A DNA stretch of 64,000 nt from Bacillota bacterium (GTDB taxonomy: Bacteria > Bacillota > Clostridia > Christensenellales > SZUA-584). The stretch is from the NCBI GenBank assembly GCA_023415915.1, contig JAEZIZ010000066.1, positions 7,120-71,119 on the forward strand, written 5' to 3'. The position numbers and the translations under genes were made by a program. The notes beneath the pieces were generated by a model. The model worked only from the letters and a program-made list of their open reading frames with translations. It was not told the origin of the DNA and searched no databases. Shown in pieces: positions 52,090 through 61,693 of this stretch (positions are counted from its first letter, which is position 1; the number at the start of each line of letters is the position of its first letter).

Positions 52090-53886
52090 ATGAAAAAGTG
52101 GTTTAAAAAGCCTGAAAAAGACAGCCTTGAGGGCGAGATCGTATCCGCAAAAAGCAGTCCGGAGGAAGATTCTTCGGATAAACTCGAATGCAATCTTGAA
52201 GAAAGCCCGGCGCAAGCGCCAAAGGACGACACACAATCTAACGGCGATAAGCCGTCAGGTTCAAAAAAGTGGATGTCGGCAGATAAAAAGAAGCCGTGGA
52301 GCTTAAAGAAGAAGATAATAGTAACCGTAGTAAGCGTACTGGTCGCCGCGCTGCTGGGCGTCGGAGTATTTTTGGCGTCCATACTGATAGACCCCATGGG
52401 CAGGTTTAAGACAGTCGATAAGCAGGTGACTCAAGCCCCCTCCGCCTCCGCCTCACAGCCAGGCATTACCGCCACGCCAACGCCAACGCTCGACCCTTAC
52501 GGCGAGCTTATAAGCAAAAGCGATTTTACTATACTTGAGCAGACGGTTAATATACTGCTCATAGGCGTCGATTATGCGCCCGAGCGCGACGACTGGAGAG
52601 GCAAGAAATATTTCCATTCTGACGTAATGATAATACTTGCGATAAACAAGGAGACCGGCAGCGTGAACCTTATATCACTGCCGCGCGACACATACGCAAA
52701 AATACCCGGCGTAGAGGGAATATATAAGCTTAACGCCGCGATGGATTGCGGCGGCGGCTGGAAGGACAATCCGCAGGGAGGATGCCAAAAGGTATGCGAG
52801 GCGGCATCGTGGATGATAGGCAACATACCCATACAGTATTATTACGCGGTGGATATGTCGGCGGTAAAGGGCCTTGTAGATGCCATTGACGGCGTGGATT
52901 TTAATGTAGACGTAGATTTTAAAATGCAGGGCCGCTCATACAAAGCGGGCATGCAGCATATGAATGGGCAGGCAGTGCTCGATTACCTGCGCGTGCGCAA
53001 GGACCTTGGGGACGATTCGGGAGACCTTAACCGCATCAACCGTCAGAAGGATATGCTTATTGCGATACTGCAAAAGCTCAAAGATACTGGGCTCATATTC
53101 AAGATACCCGATATACTTGGCGCGTTCACCGGCAATCTTCAGACAAACGTCGATCTTGCGAGCACGGGCGCGCTGGCGGCATACGCGTACACCGTCGATA
53201 CCGACAAGATAAGGCTTTACTCTATGGACGGTTCATACTGCTATCGCCTTTTCAACTGGAATTTTGTAATAACCGACCAGAATAAACGCGTGCAGATAAT
53301 CAAAGACGTATACGGCTTCGATATTTCAAACAGCGAAGATGTAAAAGCCTTAGAGGCGAAATACGGTATAAACGTGCCGTCTTATAAGAATTATTCAATG
53401 AAATCCGCGCTCGGGCTTTGGGAAAAAATGCAGATTGAAGTGACGGGTGAAAAGGCGAGGCCTTTGCTCGACAAGGTTAAGTCCATACTCGACGCCGACG
53501 CGGCGCTTCCCCCTTACCCCGCGGCGCCTGTGCAAGATCCTTCGGTGCCTGTCGATCCGGCGCAGCCCGCGCCTACTCCGGTGCCGAGCGACGGCTACAG
53601 AAAATATCCCGCGGACGGCGATATTTGGGCGCTTTACAACAGGGCGGAAAGCGAGTATTCACAGATAGTGAACTGGAATACTTCGGGCGCCACCAAATCG
53701 TCCGATAAGAATTTTCAGGCTGTTATAACGCAATTACAGTCCGACGTACAGTCGCTTTGCACAGCGTTTTCCGTAGCTTCGCCCAAGTGGTCCACATATT
53801 GGGTTGTGGACTACGGCGATCACCCCACCAAGACAAAGGTCAACCAGCATTACGTGAAAAACGAAATACCCGTAGATTTCAATTGA
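52090..53886 (+). CDS. LytR-CpsA-Psr (LCP) family protein 2
   Basis: 598 residues, same plan as its neighbours: acidic Ser/Glu-rich cytoplasmic part (1-60), KKPWSLKKKIIV stop-transfer, one membrane helix (about 75-98), LCP domain (about 150-370: LLIGVDYAPERD, HSDVMIILAI, LISLPRDTYAKIPG, YKLNAAMDCGGGW, LDYLRVRK, DLNRINRQKDML), proline linker, then the GYRKYPADGDIW domain. Two Cys in the GGGW...GGCQKVCEAASW insert could form a disulphide. It uses an AGGAG site before the ATG. Close to LCP3 (well over half identical by eye). Confidence 0.9.
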   Translation: MKKWFKKPEKDSLEGEIVSAKSSPEEDSSDKLECNLEESPAQAPKDDTQSNGDKPSGSKKWMSADKKKPWSLKKKIIVTVVSVLVAALLGVGVFLASILIDPMGRFKTVDKQVTQAPSASASQPGITATPTPTLDPYGELISKSDFTILEQTVNILLIGVDYAPERDDWRGKKYFHSDVMIILAINKETGSVNLISLPRDTYAKIPGVEGIYKLNAAMDCGGGWKDNPQGGCQKVCEAASWMIGNIPIQYYYAVDMSAVKGLVDAIDGVDFNVDVDFKMQGRSYKAGMQHMNGQAVLDYLRVRKDLGDDSGDLNRINRQKDMLIAILQKLKDTGLIFKIPDILGAFTGNLQTNVDLASTGALAAYAYTVDTDKIRLYSMDGSYCYRLFNWNFVITDQNKRVQIIKDVYGFDISNSEDVKALEAKYGINVPSYKNYSMKSALGLWEKMQIEVTGEKARPLLDKVKSILDADAALPPYPAAPVQDPSVPVDPAQPAPTPVPSDGYRKYPADGDIWALYNRAESEYSQIVNWNTSGATKSSDKNFQAVITQLQSDVQSLCTAFSVASPKWSTYWVVDYGDHPTKTKVNQHYVKNEIPVDFN

Positions 53887-53898
53887 TATAATGCCGCT

Positions 53899-53930
53899 CA
53901 CGCCCCTTACTATAAAGGGGCGTTTTTTAT
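53899..53930 (+). terminator. strong terminator after LCP2
   Basis: Stem ACGCCCCTT / AAGGGGCGT with a 6-base loop and a run of six T, 15 bases after the stop codon. LCP3 must therefore have its own promoter. Confidence 0.9.
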
Positions 53931-54052
53931 GTACATTTTTTTGCGGCGCATATGTAATTTCTTTGTAAATTTTTATTATAATTTGAAGTTTGTTATTCAT
54001 TTTTACAGTCTAAAGTAATATACTATATTCATAAATTCTGGGAGTATAGCAT

Positions 54053-55918
54053 ATGAAAAAATGGTTTAAAAAATTCGGCAAGGATAAAGACGATATCAAG
54101 GACGAAATTATTGCCGCAGACGAATCCTCCCGGTCAGAGGCTTCTTCGGGCGGCGAAAGCATGGAAAATGACGCTGTGCCAGAAGAAGCGCAGACCAAAG
54201 CGCCCGATTCTTCGGATAGCACTGTTATGGACTCCGCCGCGGCCGAGGACGAAACGCAGGAAAATGCACCGGCGTCCGAATCGGGCGGCGAATCAGACAA
54301 GTCTAAGCTTAAATTGAAAAAGCCCTGGAGTTTAAGAAAAAAGATAATCGTATCCGTGGCAAGTGTGTTGGCCGCCGTAGTGCTGGGACTCGGCGTATTT
54401 CTGGCGTCAATGTTTATTGACCCTATGAGCAGGTTTAAAACGATTGCCGAGCAGGTGTCACATTTACCATCGCCTGCCGCTTCACAGCCTGCGGACGTCG
54501 CCGCGACCGCCGCGCCGACGCCTACGCTTGACCCGATTGGAGAACTGATTGCAAAGAGCGACCCTACCATACTCGAGCAGACGGTTAACATACTGCTTAT
54601 AGGCGTGGATTATTCCCCCGACCGCGATACGGAGGAATGGATCCGCCACGGGGGCAAGCAGGCGTTCCATTCTGACGTAATGATAATACTCGCGATAAAC
54701 AAGCAGACAGGCAGTATAAACCTTATTTCACTGCCGCGGGATACGTACGCCCAAATCCCCGGCGTCAAGGGAATATATAAGCTTAACGCGTCTATGGACT
54801 GCGGCGGAGGCTGGAAGGATAACCCCGAAGGAGGCTGCAAAAAGGTATGCGAAGCAGCGTCGTGGATGATAGGCAACATACCTGTGGAATATTACTACGC
54901 TGTTGATATGGCAGCCGTAAAAGGCCTTGTGGACGCAATAGGCGGGCTGGATTTCAACATAGACGTTGATTTTAAGATGCAGGGCCGTTCATACAAAGCG
55001 GGGATGCAGTACATGAACGGGCAGGCGGTGCTCGATTATCTGCGGGCGAGAAAAAACATGGAGGATTCGGGAGACCTTAACCGTATAAACCGCCAGAAGA
55101 ACATGCTGGTCGCAATACTGCAAAAGCTTAAAGATTCGGGGCTTATTGTAAAGATACCCGATATACTCGCAGCGTTTACCGGAAACCTTGAGACGAATGT
55201 AGACCTTCCCAGCACAGCCGCGCTTGCGGCGTACGCGGCTATTGCCGACACCAGCAAAATTAACCTTTATTCCATGGACGGCCCGACGGTCGGCAAGCTT
55301 TTCAACTGGAACTTTGTCGTAACGGACCAGAAAAAGCGCGTGCAGATAATAAAAGAAGTATACGGGTATGATATATCAAACGAAGCGGACGTAGCGGCGC
55401 TAGAAGCCAAGTACAACATCGAGGTCCCGTCCTACAGCAATTATTCCTTAAGATCCGCTTTGGGCCTTTGGGAGAAGATGCAAATAGAAGTTACTACCAA
55501 GAAGGCAAGGCCTTTGCTCGACAAGGTCAAATCCAAACTCGATTCTGACGCGGCGCTCCCTCCTTACCCCGAGCCGGTAATCCCAGAAGATCCTACGCAG
55601 CCCGCGCCTCCTCCGGTATCCAGCGAAGGTTACAGGAAATATCCTGCAGGCGGCGACATCTGGAACCTGTATAACAAAACGGAAAGCGAGTATTCCATGA
55701 TAAAGAATTGGAAGACGTCGGGAGCAACGAGAGCGTCGTATAACGAATTTATGAGCATACTCACCGAGCTGCAGACCGACGTGCAGTCGATATGCAGTCA
55801 ATTAGGCATCAGTAATAACTGGAAATATTTCTGGCGCGTGAATTACGGCGATTCTCCTAAAAAGACGTCTGCCAACCAGCGTTATGTAAAGAACGAAATA
55901 CCGGTTGATTTCGATTAA
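54053..55918 (+). CDS. LytR-CpsA-Psr (LCP) family protein 3
   Basis: 621 residues. A long acidic, Ser/Glu/Asp-rich cytoplasmic part (about 10-85), KKPWSLRKKIIV, membrane helix (about 99-120), LCP domain (about 175-395: LLIGVDYSPDRD, HSDVMIILAI, LISLPRDTYAQIPG, YKLNASMDCGGGW, GGLDFN, DYLRARK, DLNRINRQKNML), proline linker and the GYRKYPAGGDIW domain. Same two-Cys insert as LCP2. GGGAG stands before the ATG at 54053. Three paralogues in a row point to recent gene duplication. Confidence 0.9.
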   Translation: MKKWFKKFGKDKDDIKDEIIAADESSRSEASSGGESMENDAVPEEAQTKAPDSSDSTVMDSAAAEDETQENAPASESGGESDKSKLKLKKPWSLRKKIIVSVASVLAAVVLGLGVFLASMFIDPMSRFKTIAEQVSHLPSPAASQPADVAATAAPTPTLDPIGELIAKSDPTILEQTVNILLIGVDYSPDRDTEEWIRHGGKQAFHSDVMIILAINKQTGSINLISLPRDTYAQIPGVKGIYKLNASMDCGGGWKDNPEGGCKKVCEAASWMIGNIPVEYYYAVDMAAVKGLVDAIGGLDFNIDVDFKMQGRSYKAGMQYMNGQAVLDYLRARKNMEDSGDLNRINRQKNMLVAILQKLKDSGLIVKIPDILAAFTGNLETNVDLPSTAALAAYAAIADTSKINLYSMDGPTVGKLFNWNFVVTDQKKRVQIIKEVYGYDISNEADVAALEAKYNIEVPSYSNYSLRSALGLWEKMQIEVTTKKARPLLDKVKSKLDSDAALPPYPEPVIPEDPTQPAPPPVSSEGYRKYPAGGDIWNLYNKTESEYSMIKNWKTSGATRASYNEFMSILTELQTDVQSICSQLGISNNWKYFWRVNYGDSPKKTSANQRYVKNEIPVDFD

Positions 55919-55967
55919 GCGCCAATAATCCGCACCCCATCAAGTTTCACGGCTTTACCGAATAATC

Positions 55968-55998
55968 AACCACCCCTTCAAGGGGTGGTTTTTCTTGA
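55968..55998 (+). terminator. terminator after LCP3
   Basis: Stem ACCACCCCT / AGGGGTGGT with a 4-base loop, then TTTTCTT. Confidence 0.9.
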
Positions 55999-56068
55999 AC
56001 TCTATTAGGGGACTCCCGCTGGCGCCCCCCGCGGTATATTACGGTTCCGACGGCCGCATAAGGTTAAG

Positions 56069-56176
56069 ATTCTTCGTCCCTCCGGTCCTCAGAATGACAT
56101 ATGGGCTTTCTTATATAAAAGCCTGTTTTATGGTATTAGTTACATTGTCCTTCAGAGCGCAAGCGAAGGGTCTTAA
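56069..56176. repeat. MITE-like repeat, copy C (diverged)
   Basis: The left part GATTCTTCG...CTCAGAATGACATATGGG matches the right end of copies A and B (GGATTCCTCG...GAATGACATATTGGGG). A second half (GTCCTTCAGAGCGCAAGCGAAGGGTCTTA) looks like a left end. The two are separated by unrelated AT-rich DNA, so this is either a decayed copy or two fragments. Confidence 0.5.
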
Positions 56177-56180
56177 ATAA

Positions 56181-56258
56181 GATGTCCCCAGTAAGACGTA
56201 AGGTTTGCCGGTGTAAATAAGGGGTCCCCAGCAAGACGTGAGACTTGCCGGTGTAAAT
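56181..56258. repeat. palindromic ~40-bp repeat, two reversed tandem units
   Basis: Units at 56181 and 56221, 40 bases apart, both read GTCCCCAG-AAGACGT-AGACTTGCCGGTGTAAAT, the reverse complement of the units at 49.6 and 63.9 kb. Confidence 0.8.
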
Positions 56259-56335
56259 TTGTTTAAACTATATCTTTCTTTTTATATCTCAAACTTCTGT
56301 AAAGCTATCCGTTTCTCCACGAATGGTTTTTCTAC

Positions 56336-56373
56336 AGTAAAAAATAACGCCCTTCCTAATGTGGAAGAGCGTT
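56336..56373 (-). terminator. terminator after recA
   Basis: On the minus strand the stem AACGCTCTTCC / GGAAGGGCGTT (one G-U pair) has a 6-base loop and is followed by ATTTTTT, 38 bases after the recA stop. Confidence 0.85.
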
Positions 56374-56410
56374 GTTGTTTTGCGCTGTTAAACGCGGCCA
56401 GGCTATGCTT

Positions 56411-57430
56411 TTACTCCTCCTGCGCACTTTCCTGCGTCTGCTTTCCGAGGTTGCAAGTCTCAAGTATCTTAGCCTTTATCTCTTCAAACACGTCTCTGTT
56501 CTCTTTGAGGAACGTGCGCACATTGTCCTTGCCCTGGCCAATGCGCAGCTCGTTGTAATAGAACCACGACCCCGATTTCTTGATGATGCCATATTCAGTA
56601 CCAAGATTGATAATGCTGCTCTCGGCTGAAACGCCTTGCCCGTAAAATATATCGAACTCTGCGGACTTAAACGGCGGCGCGACTTTGTTTTTGGCGACTT
56701 TTATTTTTGTCCTGTTGCCTACAATGTTGTCGCCGTCCTTTATCGCCTCGACGCGCCTTACGTCAAGGCGGACGGAAGCGTAGAATTTAAGCGCCCTGCC
56801 GCCCGGCGTCGTTTCTGGATTACCGAACATTATGCCGACTTTCTCGCGCAGCTGGTTTATAAATACCGCTATCGTGTTGGATTTGCTTATTATTCCCGCG
56901 AGCTTGCGCAGCGCCTGTGACATCAGCCTAGCCTGAAGCCCCACATGCGAAGCTCCCATCTCACCGTCTATCTCGGCTTTGGGCACCAGCGCGGCAACGG
57001 AGTCTATTACTATTATGTCAATGGCTCCGCTTCTTACAAGCGCTTCCGTTATCTCCAGCGCCTGCTCCCCCGTATCGGGCTGCGACACATAAAGGTTGTC
57101 CGTATCCACGCCGAGGTTTTTAGCGTATGCCGGGTCAAGCGCATGCTCGGCGTCTATGAACGCGGCGGCTCCGCCCAGCTTCTGGGCTTCCGCCACCATA
57201 TGAAGCGCTATCGTAGTCTTGCCGGAAGACTCGGGGCCGTATATCTCTATAATGCGCCCCCTGGGTACGCCGCCCACGCCCAGCGCAATATCGAGCTCAA
57301 GGCATCCGCTAGGTATCACCGACACAGGTACGCTTGCCGCTTCGCCGAGCTTCATCACGCTGCCCTTTCCGAATTGCTTCTCTATCTGCACGAGCGCCAT
57401 CTCCAGCGCTTTTTGTTTTTCTACCGACAT
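56411..57430 (-). CDS. recA: RecA recombinase
   Basis: About 339 residues. Walker [10 protein letters not shown], Walker B and [15 protein letters not shown] (L2), [24 protein letters not shown] and the [26 protein letters not shown] segment identify RecA without doubt. RecA forms filaments on single-stranded DNA and drives repair and the SOS response. The frame is open to 57472 but ATG 57430 follows GGAGG at the correct distance. It is the last gene of the leftward dpaA-to-recA run, 46 bases after pgsA. No LexA/DinR site was found in the short upstream gap. Confidence 0.98.
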   Translation of the reverse strand: MSVEKQKALEMALVQIEKQFGKGSVMKLGEAASVPVSVIPSGCLELDIALGVGGVPRGRIIEIYGPESSGKTTIALHMVAEAQKLGGAAAFIDAEHALDPAYAKNLGVDTDNLYVSQPDTGEQALEITEALVRSGAIDIIVIDSVAALVPKAEIDGEMGASHVGLQARLMSQALRKLAGIISKSNTIAVFINQLREKVGIMFGNPETTPGGRALKFYASVRLDVRRVEAIKDGDNIVGNRTKIKVAKNKVAPPFKSAEFDIFYGQGVSAESSIINLGTEYGIIKKSGSWFYYNELRIGQGKDNVRTFLKENRDVFEEIKAKILETCNLGKQTQESAQEE

Positions 57431-57475
57431 CACAATACCTCCGAAAAATAATATATAATACGAATAGTACAAAAA

Positions 57476-58021
57476 TCAGAACATGTCTTTGACGATATCT
57501 CTGTTTTTCAGGAAATAGTCAACGCACGACACTACTGACAGCACTACGCTTGCCCATATGAGCACTATGCCGAGTATAACCAGCCACTCGCCGAATATGC
57601 CGTTCCAAAGCAGCAAAACAACGACCATGATTATCTGCACCACTGTCTTTAGCTTTCCCAGCTTATCCGCGGCCATCACCTTTCCCTCCGCCGCTGCGAG
57701 CATCCTTAAGCCGCTTACTATAAACTCCCTGCCAATAAGCACTATGACGAACACAGGATGTATCCTTCCTATTGCGGTAAGCATAACAAGTGCGCTGCAA
57801 ACGAGCAGCTTGTCGGCTATAGGGTCGATAAGCTTTCCGAACTTCGTAACCAAATTGCGTTTTCGTGCCAGCGCGCCGTCAAACAGGTCGGTAAGCGAAG
57901 CGCCTATAAAAATAAGAGCGGCGACGTAATAGTTCCAGAACCCGGAGCCGATGTAAAATGCCGCTATGAAAAAAGGTATAAGCGCGACTCTTAAAAGCGT
58001 CAGCTTGTTGGCTATATTCAT
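57476..58021 (-). CDS. pgsA: phosphatidylglycerophosphate synthase PgsA
   Basis: 181 residues with four to five membrane helices. The CDP-alcohol phosphotransferase motif is complete: DLFDGALARKRNLVTKFGKLIDPIADK (D-G-x2-A-R-x8-G-x3-D-x3-D). It makes phosphatidylglycerol phosphate from CDP-diacylglycerol and glycerol-3-phosphate at the membrane. The ATG overlaps the rimO stop (ATGA). The order rimO-pgsA-recA is common in Clostridia. Confidence 0.95.
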   Translation of the reverse strand: MNIANKLTLLRVALIPFFIAAFYIGSGFWNYYVAALIFIGASLTDLFDGALARKRNLVTKFGKLIDPIADKLLVCSALVMLTAIGRIHPVFVIVLIGREFIVSGLRMLAAAEGKVMAADKLGKLKTVVQIIMVVVLLLWNGIFGEWLVILGIVLIWASVVLSVVSCVDYFLKNRDIVKDMF

Positions 58022-59334
58022 TCAGTTTCTCCTGCAAAATCATATTCGTAAGCGTCTTTTATAAGCACATCATGAAACGTGCCGGCAGTCAAGACTTTTT
58101 TTGACGTAATGTACGTTATGCCGTCGACATTCGGGGCCTGCCCTTCAGTCCTGCCTATATAACGCCCTGTTTCTTCATCGATGCCGTCGACTATCGCAGG
58201 CAGCTTTTGCCCGATGCGCTCGCGCCCAAGCTGCAGCGATATCCCCTGCTGGAGCGCCATAACGGCCTCACAGCGCTGCCGTTTAACCTCGTCCGGCACC
58301 TGGCCGGGCATTTTTGCCGCCTTTGTTCCTTCCTCGGCGGAATACCTGAACACTCCCAGCCTGTCTATTTTGAGCTCCTCCACGCAGTCAAGCAGCTCCG
58401 CAAAATCGTCTTCCGTCTCTCCGGGGAACCCCACGAGCAGCGACGTGCGAAGCGTAAAGCCGGCTTCATGCAGCTTTTTAACGAGCCTTCGCGAAGATTC
58501 CTTAGTATTGCGTCTGTTCATGCGTCTGAGCACGCTGTCGCTGAAGTGCTGGATAGGTATGTCCATATATTTTACTATGCTGTCGTGTTTCAGCATAACG
58601 TCAATCAGCTCGTCCGTAACCCCCTCGGGGTAGCAATACAGCACGCGCAGCCAGCCGCCTCGCATTACGTCCGCGGCTTCCCGGAGCAGTTCTTCGAGCG
58701 CCCTTCCGCCTAGGTCCACGCCGTACTTTGTCGTATCCTGCGCTATGAGTATCGCCTCCGAGACGCCTCCTTTGCGCAGGTCTTCCATCTCTCTTATTAT
58801 ACTCTTTTTGCTTTTGCTCTTTAATGGGCCGCGAATCTGAGGTATCGCGCAGTAGCTGCAGCAGTTCGAGCAGCCGTCCGCTATGCGCACGTATGCAAAA
58901 TGCCCCGGAGTGGTCAGCACGCGGCCTTCGAGCTCGCCGTCTATGCTGTCGCAGCATATATATTTCCTGCCTTCAAGCGCCGACTGTATGGCGTCGTATA
59001 TACGGCTGTAGCTCGCCACGCCCAGAAACGCGTCCACTTCGGGCAGCTCGATGCTCAATTCTTTTACATACCTTTGAGAAAGGCATCCCGTCACAATCAG
59101 CTTTGCGCCCGGCTGCTTTAACGCGGCCATCTCAAGAATAGTGTCTATCGACTCCTGTTTCGCCTCGTCGATAAAACCGCACGTATTGACTATTATAACG
59201 TCCGCGCCTCTCGGCTCGTCCACTATAACCGCGTTGCCGCCGGAAAGCACTCCCAGCATGTGCTCAGTGTCTATCCTGTTCTTGTCGCACCCGAGCGATA
59301 CGACGTATATATAAATATTATTGCTGTGCTTCAT
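58018..59334 (-). CDS. rimO: ribosomal protein S12 methylthiotransferase RimO
   Basis: About 438 residues. N-terminal UPF0004 domain with its Cys residues (SLGCDKNRID, VNTCGFIDEAKQESID, VTGCLSQRY). Radical SAM cluster at about 150 as CSNCCSYCAIPQIRGP (Cys-x3-Cys-x2-Cys). C-terminal TRAM domain about 370-438. It adds a methylthio group to an Asp of ribosomal protein S12 using SAM and Fe-S clusters. The start may be ATG 59334 or TTG 59346; either overlaps the ftsK stop. It is coupled by overlap to pgsA. Confidence 0.93.
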   Translation of the reverse strand: MKHSNNIYIYVVSLGCDKNRIDTEHMLGVLSGGNAVIVDEPRGADVIIVNTCGFIDEAKQESIDTILEMAALKQPGAKLIVTGCLSQRYVKELSIELPEVDAFLGVASYSRIYDAIQSALEGRKYICCDSIDGELEGRVLTTPGHFAYVRIADGCSNCCSYCAIPQIRGPLKSKSKKSIIREMEDLRKGGVSEAILIAQDTTKYGVDLGGRALEELLREAADVMRGGWLRVLYCYPEGVTDELIDVMLKHDSIVKYMDIPIQHFSDSVLRRMNRRNTKESSRRLVKKLHEAGFTLRTSLLVGFPGETEDDFAELLDCVEELKIDRLGVFRYSAEEGTKAAKMPGQVPDEVKRQRCEAVMALQQGISLQLGRERIGQKLPAIVDGIDEETGRYIGRTEGQAPNVDGITYITSKKVLTAGTFHDVLIKDAYEYDFAGETE

Positions 59335-61642
59335 CCGCCGCGCCAAACATCTCCTCGTACATATCCCACGTTATCAGTACATTTCTTGCCTTGCTGCCCT
59401 CGAACGGGCTGACTATCTTTCTTACTTCCATCTCGTCCACGAGCCTCGCCGCACGCGCGTATCCTATACGCAGCCGCCTCTGCAGCATGGAAATCGAAGC
59501 CTGTCCGTATTCGAGCACTATTTCCACCGCTTTGGGCAACAGTTCGTCGTACTCGCCGTCAGTTTCTTCCTCCTCGGCGACCGACACTACGTCGGAAACC
59601 ACGTCCTCGTCAAACTCCGCGTCCGTGCCGCCCGATACGTACTCGGTAACCTTTTCTATGTCGCTGTCCGATACATAACAGCCCTGCAGCCTTATCGGCT
59701 TTGCCGCGTCTGACGGATGATACAGCATGTCCCCGTTGCGCAGCAGCTTTTCCGCGCCGTTCTGATCGAGTATCGTGCGCGAATCTACGCCCGAGTTGAC
59801 CTTGAAAGCGATACGCGAAGATATGTTGGCCTTTATAAGTCCCGTAATGACGTTGACGGACGGGCGCTGCGTAGCTACTACAAGATGTATGCCGGCCGCC
59901 CTGCCAAGCTGGGCTATACGGCAGATAGAGTCTTCCACTTCCCTCGGGCAAGCCATCATAAGCTCGGCAAGCTCGTCGATTATAACCACTATGCGCGGAA
60001 GCTTTTCCTCCTCGCCCATCATACCGTTATATCTGTTGATGTCGCGCGCGCTCTTTTCGGCGAATATCTTGTACCGCGAGGTCATCTCGCTCACCGCCCA
60101 GTTGAGCGCGCTCGCCGCCTTTTTAGGATCGGTCACGACAGGCACCAAAAGATGCGGTATGTTCTTGAACCCCGACAGCTCCACTACCTTGGGGTCTATA
60201 AGTATCATCTTAACATCGTCGGGCGTCGCCTTAAAGAGTATGCTCGTTATCAGCGAGTTAATACATACGCTCTTGCCGCTTCCCGTTTCCCCGGCAATGA
60301 GTATATGCGGCATTGCCGTGATATCCACATAAAAGTTCTTTCCCGTTATATCCTTGCCGAGCGCGAACGTAAGCGGCGACTTCGCGTTCTTGAATTCGTC
60401 CGACTCGAGCATGGAGCGCAGGTGAACGAACGTAACATCCGAATTTGGCACCTCTATGCCCACCGCGGCCTTGCCGGGTATGGGCGCCTCTATTTTAACC
60501 GCCTTTGCGGCAAGCGTCATAGCGAGGTCGTTGTCAAGCTCTTTGATGCGGCGTACGCGCACGCCGGGCGCAGGGCGCAGCTCATATCTCGTTACCGCCG
60601 GCCCTTTTACGATATGCACGACTTTTGCTTCCACGCCGAAGTTGGCGAGAGTTTCTTCTATAAGCAGAGCGTTCTTGCGCTGCTCCTCCATGCCGGTGGA
60701 TTTAACCTTATCCTGAGGCTTGGAAAGCAGCGTCACCGGCGGCAGCGTGTACGCTTTTTTCTCGCCTTTTGCGCCGTGCGTCTTTTTCTCCGCATCCGCG
60801 CCGTCTTCCTCGTCCTCGTAATACTCTATGGCTATGCCGTCGCTTTTGGCGCTTCTGCCCGCGCTCGCGGAATGCCTTGTTGCAGGCTCGCTTTCTTCGT
60901 ACGTCGCGTCGTCAGAGGTGTAAACTTCGTCGTCGAAAAAGCTTTTATGCTTCCTTCTCTCGAAGCTTTCCCTGTTCGGTATCTCGGGCTCGTATAATAT
61001 GACGTCCTCCTGCTCCCCGCGCAGGTCCTCAATATAAAGGCGGCGTTTTTTTCGCTCGGTAACGTTTTCTATAGCCTTTACTACCGTTCTCCTGCCGACG
61101 TCTGCAACGCTTTTGCTCATGCTCTTTATAGAAAGGTTCGCAAGCACGAGTATAGAAACAAGGCTCGTAGTAATAAACAATATTACGCAGCCTATATTAC
61201 CGATTAGCAGGTTGCACGGGAAAAGCAGCAGGCAGCCGATTGCCCCCGAACCGGCGCCGTTTAAGCTGCCAAGGTTATACGATCCGGCAACATATTCAAA
61301 AAAATCGCTCTGATTCAGCCATTTAAGTGAAAACGTATGAATGAGAGACAATATGGAAACAACGAGCAGCACGACGAGCCACACTTTGCTTTTATTTATG
61401 GTCTTCTTACGCGCCGCTATCATCAATATGCCGAGTATTACAAAAAGAAAAGGCGCGAGATACGCAACAAGCCCCAGCAAGCCGAACAGCACGTCCTTAA
61501 CAGCTCCGCCGAGAATACCCGTATCCGTGCGCATGAATATGCATATACCAAGGAATATGCCAAGAGCAATAAAAATGACCCCGGCAACTTCGCCGAAATG
61601 CCCTTTTTCCCGTTTTGCTTTTTTCGGAACGCCTCTTGGCAT
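59318..61642 (-). CDS. ftsK: DNA translocase FtsK/SpoIIIE
   Basis: About 774 residues. Four membrane helices in the first 180 residues, an acidic linker to about 310, then the motor: GIEVPNSDVTFVHL, Walker A GETGSGKSVCIN (about 457), Walker B RIVVIIDELAELMM, and AGIHLVVATQRPSVNVITG. The gamma winged-helix DNA-reading domain is at about 695-770 (ASISMLQRRLRIGYARAARLVDEME). It pumps chromosomal DNA through the septum at division or into the forespore. ATG 61642 has GGGGTGA 5 bases upstream; GTG 61651 is the alternative. In B. subtilis spoIIIE lies at the same place between tepA and pgsA. Confidence 0.95.
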   Translation of the reverse strand: MPRGVPKKAKREKGHFGEVAGVIFIALGIFLGICIFMRTDTGILGGAVKDVLFGLLGLVAYLAPFLFVILGILMIAARKKTINKSKVWLVVLLVVSILSLIHTFSLKWLNQSDFFEYVAGSYNLGSLNGAGSGAIGCLLLFPCNLLIGNIGCVILFITTSLVSILVLANLSIKSMSKSVADVGRRTVVKAIENVTERKKRRLYIEDLRGEQEDVILYEPEIPNRESFERRKHKSFFDDEVYTSDDATYEESEPATRHSASAGRSAKSDGIAIEYYEDEEDGADAEKKTHGAKGEKKAYTLPPVTLLSKPQDKVKSTGMEEQRKNALLIEETLANFGVEAKVVHIVKGPAVTRYELRPAPGVRVRRIKELDNDLAMTLAAKAVKIEAPIPGKAAVGIEVPNSDVTFVHLRSMLESDEFKNAKSPLTFALGKDITGKNFYVDITAMPHILIAGETGSGKSVCINSLITSILFKATPDDVKMILIDPKVVELSGFKNIPHLLVPVVTDPKKAASALNWAVSEMTSRYKIFAEKSARDINRYNGMMGEEEKLPRIVVIIDELAELMMACPREVEDSICRIAQLGRAAGIHLVVATQRPSVNVITGLIKANISSRIAFKVNSGVDSRTILDQNGAEKLLRNGDMLYHPSDAAKPIRLQGCYVSDSDIEKVTEYVSGGTDAEFDEDVVSDVVSVAEEEETDGEYDELLPKAVEIVLEYGQASISMLQRRLRIGYARAARLVDEMEVRKIVSPFEGSKARNVLITWDMYEEMFGAADEAQQ

Positions 61643-61693
61643 ATACTTCACCCCGGTAAGTATTATATCATACCGGTTGAAATATACAACGAT

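Larger units (their letters stand above)
55919..56410. other. 492-bp convergent spacer with terminators and repeats
   Basis: Between LCP3 (rightward) and recA (leftward). It holds one degraded palindromic unit (55933-55960), the LCP3 terminator, a fragment of the MITE-like element (56069-56176), two reversed palindromic units (56181-56258) and the recA terminator. No gene is supported. Confidence 0.65.

Noticed and set aside
59717..60997. 426-residue frame on the plus strand
   Set aside because: It is the mirror of the ftsK coding region, Arg/Tyr/His-rich as expected from codon antisense. FtsK on the minus strand has all its motifs.
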